Of a stretch of 64,000 bases of DNA, positions 25,455 through 34,400 are shown in pieces. The DNA lies in assembly GCF_003011895.2 (NCBI RefSeq), contig NZ_PXWF02000314.1, forward strand, positions 1 to 64,000, given 5' to 3'. The stretch comes from Massilia glaciei (GTDB lineage Bacteria; Pseudomonadota; Gammaproteobacteria; Burkholderiales; Burkholderiaceae_D). The position numbers and the translations under genes were made by a program. Position 1 is the first letter of the stretch. The number at the start of each line of letters is the position of its first letter. The notes under the pieces were generated by a model. That model saw only the letters and a list, made by a program, of their open reading frames with translations, was not told the origin of the DNA and made no database searches.

Positions 25455-25946
25455 ATGATCGACCTCGGACTCACCAAAATCGCCATCATCGGCGTCGTGG
25501 CACTCGTCGTGATCGGCCCTGAAAAGCTGCCCAAGGTGGCGCGCATGGTCGGGACCCTGTACGGGCGCGCGCAGCGCTACCTGCACGACATCAAATCGGA
25601 GGTCAGCCGCGAGATCGAGCTCGAGGAGTTGCGCGAGCTGAAAAAAGAGGTGCAGGACAGCGCGCAGTCGATCCGGCAGGAGGTCGAACAGTCGCTCGGC
25701 CAGCATGTCGAGGACGTCGACGACGACGCGGCGGCGGCGGCCTGGCGCGGCAGCTTCACGCCAAAGGCGAGCATGTCCGACCTCGAGCGCAAGGCGCGCG
25801 ACTTCCGGCGCAAAAAACTGTCGCGCAATTCGGCGGTGCCGGGCTGGTACAAGCAGCGCCACGGTGGCAAGACGCATATCATCTCCGGTGCCGCGCGCGT
25901 GCGCAAACACCGTCCCCGCGCCACCTCCACCTCGACGTTTTTTTAA
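25455..25946 (+). CDS. tatB: Sec-independent translocase protein TatB
   Basis: TatB forms the substrate receptor with TatC. The 163-residue product begins MIDLGLTKIAIIGVVALVVI with the conserved Glu/Pro hinge GPEKLPKVAR and a long charged amphipathic helix (DIKSEVSREIELEELRELKK). The C-terminal part is basic and Ser/Thr-rich. It follows tatA by 43 bp and precedes tatC by 13 bp. Confidence 0.93.
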   Translation: MIDLGLTKIAIIGVVALVVIGPEKLPKVARMVGTLYGRAQRYLHDIKSEVSREIELEELRELKKEVQDSAQSIRQEVEQSLGQHVEDVDDDAAAAAWRGSFTPKASMSDLERKARDFRRKKLSRNSAVPGWYKQRHGGKTHIISGAARVRKHRPRATSTSTFF

Positions 25947-25959
25947 CCTGCTCTTCTAA

Positions 25960-26715
25960 ATGACAGACAAAGCCCCCGTCGAAGAGACCTTCATCTCGCA
26001 CCTGATCGAGCTGCGCAACCGCGTCATGCGCGCCGTGATCGGCGTGGCGGTCATATGCGCGGCCCTGATGTTCTTCCCGGGCCCGACCGCGATCTTCAAC
26101 TACGTGGCCGCGCCGATGGTCAACGCCCTGCCGGCCGGCTCGAGCATGATCGCCACGGGCGTCATTTCGCCGTTCATGGTGCCGATGAAGGTCGCGTTGG
26201 TGGTCTCGTTCATCATCGCGCTGCCGTGGGTGTTTTACCAGCTGTGGGCGTTCATCGCGCCCGGCCTGTACACCCACGAAAAGCGGCTGGTGCTGCCGCT
26301 GGTGGTCTCTTCGTCGCTGCTGTTCATGGCGGGCGTCGCGTTCTGCTATTTTTTCGTGTTCAACCGCGTGTTCAGCTTCATCGGCGCCATCGCGCCGGCC
26401 TCGATCGCGGTCATGCCCGACATCGAGAACTACCTCGATTTCGTCATGTCGATGTGCCTCGCCTTCGGCGCGACCTTCGAGGTGCCGGTGGTCGTGGTGA
26501 TCCTGGTACGCATGGGCATCGTCAGCATCGAGAAATTCAAGGAGGTGCGGCGCTACGCCTTTGTGGGCGCGTTCGTGATCGCCGCCATCGTGACCCCGCC
26601 CGACGCCGTGAGCATGCTGTCGCTGGCGATCCCGATGTGCCTGTTGTTCGAGCTCGGCATCCTGATCGCTCCGATGTTCGTCAAGGCGACCCAGGCGCCG
26701 GAAGAACCGGCCTAG
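25960..26715 (+). CDS. tatC: Sec-independent translocase protein TatC
   Basis: TatC recognises twin-arginine signal peptides. The 251-residue polytopic protein has about six membrane helices. Signature segments are ETFISHLIELRNRVMRA at the N terminus, PFMVPMKVALVVSFIIALPW, YQLWAFIAPGLYTHEKR and LAFGATFEVPVVV. The end is followed by a palindromic repeat pair. Confidence 0.96.
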   Translation: MTDKAPVEETFISHLIELRNRVMRAVIGVAVICAALMFFPGPTAIFNYVAAPMVNALPAGSSMIATGVISPFMVPMKVALVVSFIIALPWVFYQLWAFIAPGLYTHEKRLVLPLVVSSSLLFMAGVAFCYFFVFNRVFSFIGAIAPASIAVMPDIENYLDFVMSMCLAFGATFEVPVVVVILVRMGIVSIEKFKEVRRYAFVGAFVIAAIVTPPDAVSMLSLAIPMCLLFELGILIAPMFVKATQAPEEPA

Positions 26716-26794
26716 TCCGCCCTTGCCGCCGACCGCCATGCCGGCCGGCAGCCCCCACCGCCGCAATCGCAACCAAAGATCACAGCCTTTTTAA

Positions 26795-26904
26795 AACCGG
26801 GGTCTGACCCCGATATAGGAATAAATTGGCGCCAGACCACGCCGCAGCCCCTGCGGAGCGCCCGATCCGGCAAAAAATTTCATAAGTGGGGTCAGACCCC
26901 GGTT
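26795..26904. repeat. Inverted pair of GGGGTCAGACCCC REP-like palindromes
   Basis: aaccggggtctgacccc at 26795-26811 and its exact reverse complement at 26888-26904 flank 76 bp. The right copy shares a longer stretch (ttcataagtggggtcagacc and onward) with the array at 41512-41635. It touches the TAA stop (26903-26905) of the next minus-strand gene. Confidence 0.85.
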
Positions 26905-27406
26905 ACGAAATCTTATAATCGGTAATGATTTTCACTTGATCGCAGCCGACCCGGCTCATCGGGAATTCAATGACTTTCATCTTGCCGCCGCGCATGCCCT
27001 CGATGCGCGCGCGCAGCTTGGCCGCGCCCTCGCGCGCGTAGATCACGCGCTGCAGGAAATCGTGCCCACGGTTTTCGAACACGGCTTCGACGTCGCTGAT
27101 CCGCAGTAAGGGAAACGTCGCGCCCGGCTGCCCCGCCGGATGGGCCACGAAGGCGAGCCTGCCATCGTCGAGCGCACGCAACTGCATGAACTCGAAGTCG
27201 ACCGTCTTGCCTTGCCTGACCGTGCGGCCCGCGCCGAGCATGGTGCCGCCCGCCAGGCTGCCCCAGTTTTCACCCGAGCCCGCCTCGCCCGTGTCGCTCT
27301 GCCAGCAGCCCGACAGCCAGGCGAGCTTGTTGATGTCGGGTTCTGCCGCCCGCGCCTGCGCGCCGAGGGCGGCAAGTGCGATGGCGGCGAGCAGCAGCTT
27401 GCGCAT
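26903..27406 (-). CDS. Secreted DUF6265-like protein
   Basis: The 167-residue product has a signal peptide (MRKLLLAAIALAALGAQARA) and the motif LAWLSGCWQSDTGE, then GGTMLGAGRTVRQGKTVDFEF and FENRGHDFLQRVIYAR. This pattern matches the DUF6265 beta-barrel family (a putative lipocalin-like fold), whose function is unknown. AAGGA lies 5-9 nt before the start. It stands alone on the minus strand, with a REP-like repeat forming its last base pairs. Confidence 0.75.
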   Translation of the reverse strand: MRKLLLAAIALAALGAQARAAEPDINKLAWLSGCWQSDTGEAGSGENWGSLAGGTMLGAGRTVRQGKTVDFEFMQLRALDDGRLAFVAHPAGQPGATFPLLRISDVEAVFENRGHDFLQRVIYAREGAAKLRARIEGMRGGKMKVIEFPMSRVGCDQVKIITDYKIS

Positions 27407-27472
27407 GGGATTCCTTGGCAGGTGGACGGCCCGTCAGTCTAGCACCGGCCCCATGGCGGGGGGCAACAAGCT

Positions 27473-27742
27473 TCAGGGAAGGTGCAAGCCCGGCTGCTGC
27501 ACGAGCGGGAACGGCCGCAGTGCGTCCATGGCATCGGCCACGCGCTCCTCCACCACCGCCTCGAGCTGCGCGATCTCGTCGCGCTTATCCCTGATCCAGC
27601 GGTCGTAATGGCACAGCGACTCGCGCAGGTGCAAGGCGACCGTCAGGCGCCCCGCGTTCTTGGCCAGCGCCAGGTCGTTGTTGATCTCGGCGCGCTCCGT
27701 CAGCAGGCTGTCCAGCTCCATGCCCAGCTCTTTGATGCCCAT
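27473..27742 (-). CDS. Small conserved coiled-coil-like protein
   Basis: The product has 89 residues and is highly charged and helical (MGIKELGMELDSLLTERAEI, LHLRESLCHYDRWIRDKRDE, IAQLEAVVEERVADAMD). The start MGIKEL is chosen because a GGAGG site lies 7 nt upstream; the longer frame from 27784 has no such site. No known family was recognised. It is cytoplasmic, with no signal or membrane segment. Confidence 0.6.
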   Translation of the reverse strand: MGIKELGMELDSLLTERAEINNDLALAKNAGRLTVALHLRESLCHYDRWIRDKRDEIAQLEAVVEERVADAMDALRPFPLVQQPGLHLP

Positions 27743-27825
27743 TCGAACCTCCGTTACGGAATTGATCGAAGGAAAGGGTAGCATGGCAAAACTGCAATAA
27801 ACAGCGCCTACTATTGAGCTAGATC

Positions 27826-27842
27826 AAGCCAATGATTGGCTT
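27826..27842. repeat. Perfect 7-bp-stem hairpin downstream of the alpha/beta hydrolase
   Basis: aagccaa-tga-ttggctt. It follows the end of the minus-strand hydrolase gene but lacks a U tract, so it may protect mRNA ends rather than terminate. Confidence 0.35.
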
Positions 27843-27856
27843 GCCGCAGTAACTGA

Positions 27857-28633
27857 TCAATCGCGGGCCAGGCCCGCGAGCGCGGCCTCGTAGGCGGGCT
27901 CGCCCGAAATCGTGTTGTGGCCGGCACCGGGAATGAGCACCAGGCGCGCCACGCCCGGCTGGAAGCGCGCGAGCAGCTGCCGCGAGCTGGCGGGCGGGAT
28001 CAGCGTGTCGTCTTGCGCGACCAGCAGCGTGGTCGGGGCGCCGACCTTGGGCGCGTAGCGCCACGACTCGAATTTGTCGGTGAGCAGCCAGCGGATCGGA
28101 AAATACGGGAGCTGGCCGGCGGCGAGGGCGGCGATGCTGTCGTACGGGGTCACCAGCACCAGACGCGCCACCGGCCGCATGCTGGCCAGCCGCACCGCGA
28201 GGCCGCTGCCAAGGCTGCGCCCCATGACCAGCACCTGCGGATGGTCCGCGTGGACCCGGTCGAACAGCGCCAGCGCGTCGGCCGCCAGCGCCGCCTCGGA
28301 AGGCGCGCCCGTGCTGCCGCCGTAGCCGCGGTAGTGCATCAGGTACAGCGCATGCCGCGGGAACAGCCGCGCCAGCGACGGCAGGCTGGCCGCGACGTCC
28401 TCGGCGTTGCCGCCGAAATAGACCAGCGCCTTGGCGCCCGCGCGCGGCAGCACCGACAGGTTCAGGCGCGCGCCCGGCACCTCGAGCGCCATGACCGGCG
28501 TGGTTTGGTTGCGCGGCTGCGGGAAGTAGATCATCGAGCGCTGCATCAGGAACAGCGCCAGGCAGGCCAGCGCGTAGGCGATCAGCGCGCCCGCCAGGAT
28601 GATGCTCAACATGCGCCGGGCAGCCCTGCCCAT
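27857..28633 (-). CDS. Membrane-anchored alpha/beta hydrolase
   Basis: The 258-residue protein has one N-terminal membrane helix (IILAGALIAYALACLALFLM) followed by an alpha/beta-hydrolase domain. The nucleophile elbow is GRSLGSG near residue 139; the acid is probably in VAQDDTLIPP and the histidine in GAGHNTI. The family resembles YfhR/ABHD13-like serine hydrolases (DUF-type prolyl oligopeptidase relatives). Its start lies 1 bp after the stop of the DUF885 gene, so the two are co-transcribed. The substrate is unknown. Confidence 0.8.
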   Translation of the reverse strand: MGRAARRMLSIILAGALIAYALACLALFLMQRSMIYFPQPRNQTTPVMALEVPGARLNLSVLPRAGAKALVYFGGNAEDVAASLPSLARLFPRHALYLMHYRGYGGSTGAPSEAALAADALALFDRVHADHPQVLVMGRSLGSGLAVRLASMRPVARLVLVTPYDSIAALAAGQLPYFPIRWLLTDKFESWRYAPKVGAPTTLLVAQDDTLIPPASSRQLLARFQPGVARLVLIPGAGHNTISGEPAYEAALAGLARD

Positions 28634-28634
28634 G

Positions 28635-30485
28635 CTATTGCATGAGCTCTCTGATCACGCGCACCGGCGCGCTGCCATAGCTGAGGAATTTGTCGTGGAA
28701 TTCCTTGAGCACGAAGCGCGGGCCGAGCGCCTGCTTGCGCTCCTCGCGCAATTCCATGATCTCGCTGTAGCCGCTGAAGTAGCTGGTCAGCTGCACCGAA
28801 CTGACTTTCGCGCGGTGCCATTTTTCGGTCGCCTCGCTGCGGGTCTGGAACGCCTGGCGCGTCAGCATGTTGACCGCCTCCTGCTCCTGCATGCCCAGCA
28901 CGTGCACGCTGTAGTCGAGGATGGTGTTGGTGACGCTGCGCAGGTTCCACTTCGAGTACATCAGCCACATCTCGGGGGCGTTCTCGCCAAAGCCGTTCTC
29001 GAGCATCATGCGCTCGCCGTAGACGGCCCAGCCCTCGACCATGGCGCCGTTCCCGAACAGCGACTTGATCAGCGACGGCGATTTGTTGGCGTGCACCAGC
29101 TGCGCGTAGTGGCCGGGAATGGCCTCGTGGATGTTCAGGATCTGCAGGATCCAGTGGTTGTACTCGCGCAGCTTGCTCTCGGCCGCCTCCGGCGTGTCGC
29201 CATCGAGCGGCGTGACGTTGTAGTAGGTGGGGTCCTGCGGGCGGTAAGGGCCGGGCGCCTCGATGCTGGCGCCGGCCACGCCGCGCTGGTACATCGGCGT
29301 CTCGCGCACCATCAGCGGCTTGTCCGGGTCGAGCGTGAGCAGGTCCTTGGCGATGACGAATTCCTGGAGCAGGGGAATCTGGCGCCGGATCTCGGGGAAG
29401 AAGTCGGCGCGCGCCACATGGCGGGTCGAGAGCTGGTCGATCACCATGCCGATCTTGGCGGAGCGGTCGGCCGGCTTGGCCGCATTGCCCATGACCTTGG
29501 TCCAGAGCTCGTCGGCCAGGGTGTTCATCTGCACCAGCAGCAGTTCGCGCGCGGCCAGCGCCTTGCGGTAGGTTTGCTCGGCGCTGCTGCCGGACTGGAT
29601 GTCGTGCCTGAATTTGGCCTCGTACATGGCCTGGCCGATGCGGAACGAGCGCGAGCTGTTGGTCGCCTGCTGCAGCGCGTCGAGCGTGGTGAGGTGGGAC
29701 ACGAAACCGTGGACGGCGTCGATCGCCGCGGCCACGCGCCGGGCGGCCAGCCGCTTCTCGGCCGGGGTCAGGATCGATTCGAGCATTTCCTTGCGCAGGT
29801 CGGCCAGCAGCGAGAGCGTGCCGGGCGCCTGCTTGATGGCGAGCTGGGTGTGTTCGTGGGTCGGGGTGACGATGCTCTCGCGCGCCGCCTTGTAATAGGC
29901 CGGCACGTTGGCGACGCGCGCGAGCAGGGTGCGCAGGCGCTGCGGCTTGGACGCGTAGCTGGCGTTGAGGACCATGTCGATCGGGCCGGCCACGTTGTAG
30001 AGCGAGGGATTCCATTCAAACTCGCGGAACGTGGTCAGGTACCAGCGGTCGGCGTTGAGTTTGTTGGTCAGCAGGGCCAGGTCGGTGCGTTGCTTGTCCG
30101 AGAGCTGGCGCGGATCGAGGCGCCCGAATTTTTCGAGCCAGTCGTCGGCGAACATGATCTGCTGCGCGCGGGTGGCCACGTTGGGCAGCGTCAGGCGGGC
30201 CGCCGTTTCGTATTTGCCGGCCGCGATCGCGCTTTCCGGGTCGACGCGCCACAGTTCGCCGAGGAAGCGCATGCTCAGGGTATTGAAGGCGCGGTCCTGG
30301 CGGCTGCCGGTGTCGACCGGCGGGGCCACGGCCTTGCGCAGGGGCGCCTTGGCCTTGGCGCCTCGCGCCTTGACCGTCTTGCCCGACTTGGCCTTGGCGC
30401 CGCTTTTTTTCGACTTGGCCGCGCTTGCCGGTGCCACGGCGAACATCGCCAGCACGACGGCGAGCGCTATCTTCTTTTTCAACAT
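28635..30485 (-). CDS. Secreted DUF885 metallopeptidase-like protein
   Basis: The 616-residue product has a signal peptide (MLKKKIALAVVLAMFAVAPA) then a Lys/Ala-rich basic stretch (residues about 24-50), probably disordered. The rest is a DUF885 domain. The zinc-peptidase-like motif is HEAIPGHYAQ, and a downstream Glu lies in EGWAVYGERMM, as in HExxH-type gluzincin relatives. Function in the family is mostly unproven; periplasmic peptidase activity is inferred. It is upstream of the alpha/beta hydrolase. A second, frameshifted DUF885 gene lies at 55796-57620. Confidence 0.82.
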   Translation of the reverse strand: MLKKKIALAVVLAMFAVAPASAAKSKKSGAKAKSGKTVKARGAKAKAPLRKAVAPPVDTGSRQDRAFNTLSMRFLGELWRVDPESAIAAGKYETAARLTLPNVATRAQQIMFADDWLEKFGRLDPRQLSDKQRTDLALLTNKLNADRWYLTTFREFEWNPSLYNVAGPIDMVLNASYASKPQRLRTLLARVANVPAYYKAARESIVTPTHEHTQLAIKQAPGTLSLLADLRKEMLESILTPAEKRLAARRVAAAIDAVHGFVSHLTTLDALQQATNSSRSFRIGQAMYEAKFRHDIQSGSSAEQTYRKALAARELLLVQMNTLADELWTKVMGNAAKPADRSAKIGMVIDQLSTRHVARADFFPEIRRQIPLLQEFVIAKDLLTLDPDKPLMVRETPMYQRGVAGASIEAPGPYRPQDPTYYNVTPLDGDTPEAAESKLREYNHWILQILNIHEAIPGHYAQLVHANKSPSLIKSLFGNGAMVEGWAVYGERMMLENGFGENAPEMWLMYSKWNLRSVTNTILDYSVHVLGMQEQEAVNMLTRQAFQTRSEATEKWHRAKVSSVQLTSYFSGYSEIMELREERKQALGPRFVLKEFHDKFLSYGSAPVRVIRELMQ

Positions 30486-30501
30486 GTTCAGACCACCTTA
30501 T

Positions 30502-30554
30502 GACTTGTAGTTGCGACTTGTAGTTGCGACTTTTAAGTCGCGACTTGTAATTGC
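30502..30554. repeat. Short 13-bp tandem repeats upstream of the DUF885 gene
   Basis: Units gacttgtagttgc (twice), a 14-bp variant with ttttaagtcgc, then gacttgtaattgc. They lie immediately before the minus-strand gene start, in its promoter region. Confidence 0.7.
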
Positions 30555-30593
30555 AATTTGTATTGACGACTGTGCAGACGGAATGCGCGCCGA

Positions 30594-31079
30594 TTAATCG
30601 ATCACGCCCGCGCGCATCAATTCCTGTTGTTTCTTGTTTAGACGGACGACCGCGTCGCGCCCGCCGCCGATATGGGTGAGGTAGATTTCGCTATTCTTGG
30701 TGAAGCGGTGCCCGATGCGCACCGAGTACGAGCCCGAGACCCAGCCCCAGAATCCCGGTTCGAAGACGGCCTCGTCCATGTCGCGCCACTTGACGCCGTC
30801 CAAGCCCTTTTTCCAGGGCAAAATGCCCGAATAGACCCAGACCCCGATGTCATCGTAGTACAGCTGGACGCTGCGCAGCGAAAGGATGCGGTAGCCGACG
30901 ATGAGTGCCGACACGGCCAGCACCACGGCGGCCGCGGTCTCGTTCCAGATGAACGCTAGCGGCAGCAGGCCGCCAAACAGCACCGCCGCCAGCAGCAGCG
31001 TGCCGAGGTAGGCGACCCACGACTTGGTGCCGACCACAATGGCGCCAGCGCCGACCTGTCCTGCGTTGTCTTGTTCCAT
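30594..31079 (-). CDS. Membrane protein with bacterial PH-like domain
   Basis: The 161-residue product starts MEQDNAGQVGAGAIVVGTKS, with AGGA upstream of the ATG at 31077-31079. A longer frame reaches 31370 but runs through the 90-bp repeats and is rejected. Two hydrophobic helices (YLGTLLLAAVLFGGLLPLAF and AAAVVLAVSALIVGYRIL) precede a domain reading VQLYYDDIGVWVYSGILPWK and WRDMDEAVFEP, which resembles YdbS/bPH2-type domains. It is probably an inner-membrane protein; the role is unknown. Confidence 0.65.
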   Translation of the reverse strand: MEQDNAGQVGAGAIVVGTKSWVAYLGTLLLAAVLFGGLLPLAFIWNETAAAVVLAVSALIVGYRILSLRSVQLYYDDIGVWVYSGILPWKKGLDGVKWRDMDEAVFEPGFWGWVSGSYSVRIGHRFTKNSEIYLTHIGGGRDAVVRLNKKQQELMRAGVID

Positions 31080-31180
31080 CTTTGTCCTTCTTGTTCTTTG
31101 GCGCGAACGCGGTTTGTCACGCTGAGGCCATGATGATGTCACGAAATAGGGGTGTACGCCAAACCCTACTGTCGCTGTAA

Positions 31181-31433
31181 GTATGCGGAGAGCATGCGCG
31201 GACCGGCTCGCAGGCGCAATGCTTCGCATTACGAATTCCCTGCTCTCCCCCTGTGTCCCTGTAGGGAGGGAGTCTGCGCGAGTACGCGCAGACCGGCTCG
31301 CAGGCGCAATGCTTCGCATCGCTAAACCCCTGCTCTCCCCTGTGTCCCTGTAGGGAGGGAGTCTGCGCAAGCATGCGCAGACCGGCTCGCAGGAGCAATG
31401 CTTCGCATCGCTAAACCCCTGCTCTCCCCTCCT
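31181..31433. repeat. Tandem 90-bp repeats (about 2.8 copies)
   Basis: The core gaccggctcgcaggcgcaat recurs at 31201, 31291 and 31380 (the last with one change), giving a period of 89-90 bp. Each unit holds an inner hairpin (tgcgcg-agta-cgcgca type) and a ccctgtaggg palindrome. The last copy overlaps the 3' end of the SNF2 gene (stop at 31411-31413). The whole 31080-31410 gap is otherwise without a gene. Confidence 0.85.
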
Positions 31434-34400
31434 GCAGCATCTTGAGCATATCCTGCGGCGACATCCTCGCCGCCAGGTCGCTGCCCTCGAGCAGGCTGTC
31501 GGCCAAATCGCGCTTGTGCTTGTGCAGGTCGACGATGCCCTCCTCGATCGTGTGGCGCGACACCAGCCGGTAGATCGTCACTGGGCGCAGCTGGCCCATG
31601 CGGTGGGCGCGGTCCGACGCCTGGTCCTCAACCGCCGGATTCCACCACGGGTCCATGTGGATCACATAGTCGGCCGCGGTCAGGTTGATGCCCACGCCGC
31701 CTGCCTTGAGGCTGATCAGGAACACGTCTCCCTGGCCGGCCTGGAACGCGTCGACCCGCTTTTTACGCTCCTGCATCGGGGTCGCGCCATCGAGGTACTG
31801 GTAGCCGATGCCGCGCGCGTCGAGGTGCTTGCGGATCAGGCTCAGATGGTCGACGAACTGGCTGAACACGAGCACCTTGTGCCGGTTCTCGAGCAAATCG
31901 TCGAGCAGGCGCGCGAACACCGTCAGCTTGCTGCTCTGCAGACCCAGCTCGGGCGCGACCAGGTTCGGGTTGCAGCAGGCGCGCCGCAGCTTCATCATCT
32001 CGGCCAGGATCTGGATCGACTTCTGGTTGGCCGGCGCCTCGAGCGAGGCCAGCTTGTCGAGCGCGTCGCGGCGCAGCGACTCGTACAGCGCGGTCTCTTC
32101 GGCCGTCAGTTCGACCGGCAGCACGATCTCGGTGCGCGACGGCAGTTCGGCCAGGACCTGGCGCTTGGTGCGGCGCAGGATGAACGGCTGGATCAGGCGC
32201 CGCAGGCGCGCCCGCGCAGCGGCTTCGGCCAGCTTGTCCTGGGCCCGCTCGATCGGCCCGGCGAAGCGCAGGTTGAACTGGTCGCTGGTGCCGAGCAGCC
32301 CCGGATTGATGAAGCGGAACAGGTTCCACAGCTCGCCCAGGTGGTTCTCGAGCGGGGTGCCTGTGGCCACCATGCGGAAGCATCCCTGCAGCGCCATCAC
32401 GGCCTGCGAGCGCTTGGTCGCGTTGTTCTTGATCGCCTGCGCCTCGTCGAGCACGATCACGTTCCAGTCGACCTTGGCGAACTGCGCCGCCTCGAGCTGC
32501 AGCAGTCCATAGCTGCAGATCACGAGGTCGAACGGCTGCAGCTCGCCCAGCATCTGGGCGCGGTCGCCGGCCCCGAACAGTTTGACGTTGAGCGTGGGCG
32601 CAAAGCGCGCCGTCTCGCTGACCCAGTTCATGCACACCGAGGTCGGCGCGACCACCAGCGTCGGCCCTTGCGGCGCGCGCGACAAGATCAGGGCCAGCGC
32701 CTGCAGCGTTTTACCCAGCCCCATGTCGTCGGCCAGGCAGGCGCCCACGCCCCAGTGGGCCAGCCGCGCAAGCCACGCGAAGCCGTCGACCTGGTAGTCG
32801 CGCAATTCGGCCTGCAGGGTGCTTGGCAGCTGCGGCGTGAAGGTGGCGGTGTCGGCCAGCCGCGCGAGGTGCTCCTTCCAGACCTTGTCGGCCTTGACGC
32901 CACCCACGTCGGCGGCCAGCTCCTCGAGCGCGAAAGTGGCCAGGTGGTGCACGCGCACGCCGTCGGCATCGGCGTCGCTGAACGCGGCCAGGTCCATCAG
33001 GCGCTTGTGCAGCTCCGAGCTAAGTGCCAAAAACTGGTTGTCGCCGAGCGCCACGAAGCGCCCCTTGCTGTCCTTGATCGCGTCGAGCAGGTGGCGCAGG
33101 TCCATCACCTTCTCCTCGTCGATCTGGACCTCGCCGCTGGCGGCGAACCAATCCTTGTCGCGCTTGATCTTAAGGCGCACCGATTTGCTGTCGACCCGCT
33201 TGGAAACCCGGAACGACTCGCCCTCGGGCCAGGCGATCAGCACCTTGGCCGGGTCGAGCTCCTGCAGTTCGGCCAGCAGTTCGAGGCACTGGATTGGGTG
33301 CCCGAGCAGCCACTCGCCATGCTCGGCCTCGGCCTGTTCGAGCGCGTGGCACGCTGCCACCAGTTCGCGCTCGGCCTCGCGCTCGGCGTTCAGGCCGCGG
33401 CGCGCCTCGATGCGCGCGCCGCCCACATCTGCGATCACCGACTCGGCGCCGCTGCCGGGCGGGTAGTAGGCGCCGGCGTCTGGCAGGGGCCGCACCAGCA
33501 CCTGCATCTTGAGGCCCTGCTGGTACGGCAGCAGGTGCACATGCACGCGCGCGTCGGCGTCGACCTGCGCGATGTCGATTGCGCTGCCGCCGATGTCTGA
33601 CTGCACCGTCACGATCGACGAGATCGCGCTGATCGCCTTGAGCACCTGTTTTTCGGCGTGCAGCGGCACCACCAGTCCGGTGCCGACGATGGCGCCGATG
33701 CGGCGGTGCTCCTCGCGGATCTGCACCACCCGCAGGCGGGTCGGCGTCTCGCGCGTGACGCAAGTGTCGTCGGTGTCCTCGGTCACGGGTGGCTGCATGC
33801 TGATGGTGACCTGGCCGGCGCGCGCCTTGACCAGCAGTTCGGGTTCGCCCGGCAGCAGTTCGACCCGGGTGCCGGGCGAGTCGGCCCAGAACAGCAGCGG
33901 ATGGCCGATCAGGGTGGCGACCGCCTTGTCGATGTCGAATTCGTAGCGCGCGCCGCTGCTGCTGTAGTACTTCCAGGCCTTGAGCGTGGCGGCCACGGCG
34001 ACGTCCTGCGCGCTCAAAAACTCGAGTTCGGCCGCGTCTTCGGACAAGCGCTTGAGGCCCACCGCGCGGCCCTTGCTCCAGCCGCCCTGGGCGTCGCGCT
34101 TTTGCTCGCGCGGCTCGAGGTCCTGCACCCCGTAGGTCGGATCGAACTTGATCAGCCAGATCAAGCGCGTCTCCTTGACCGCCGCCTCGACGTTGACCGC
34201 CGGCTGCAGGTTGATCAGGGCGTTGAGCTGGCGCTGCCAGGCTTCCTCGCGCTCGAACCAGCCGCACATGTCCGGGATGCGGTGGCGCTGGCGCAGCGCG
34301 ATGGCGCGCATCTCGTGGCCGACGCCGTCCATCCGGCCCAGCACCGCGGCGAGCTGCGCCGAGATCAGGTCGAAGCCGGCCCGTTCGGACGCCTCGAGCA

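Noticed and set aside
31080-31370. N-terminal extension of the PH-like membrane protein through the 90-bp repeats
   Set aside because: The extension is repeat-encoded, while a good ATG with AGGA lies at 31077-31079.
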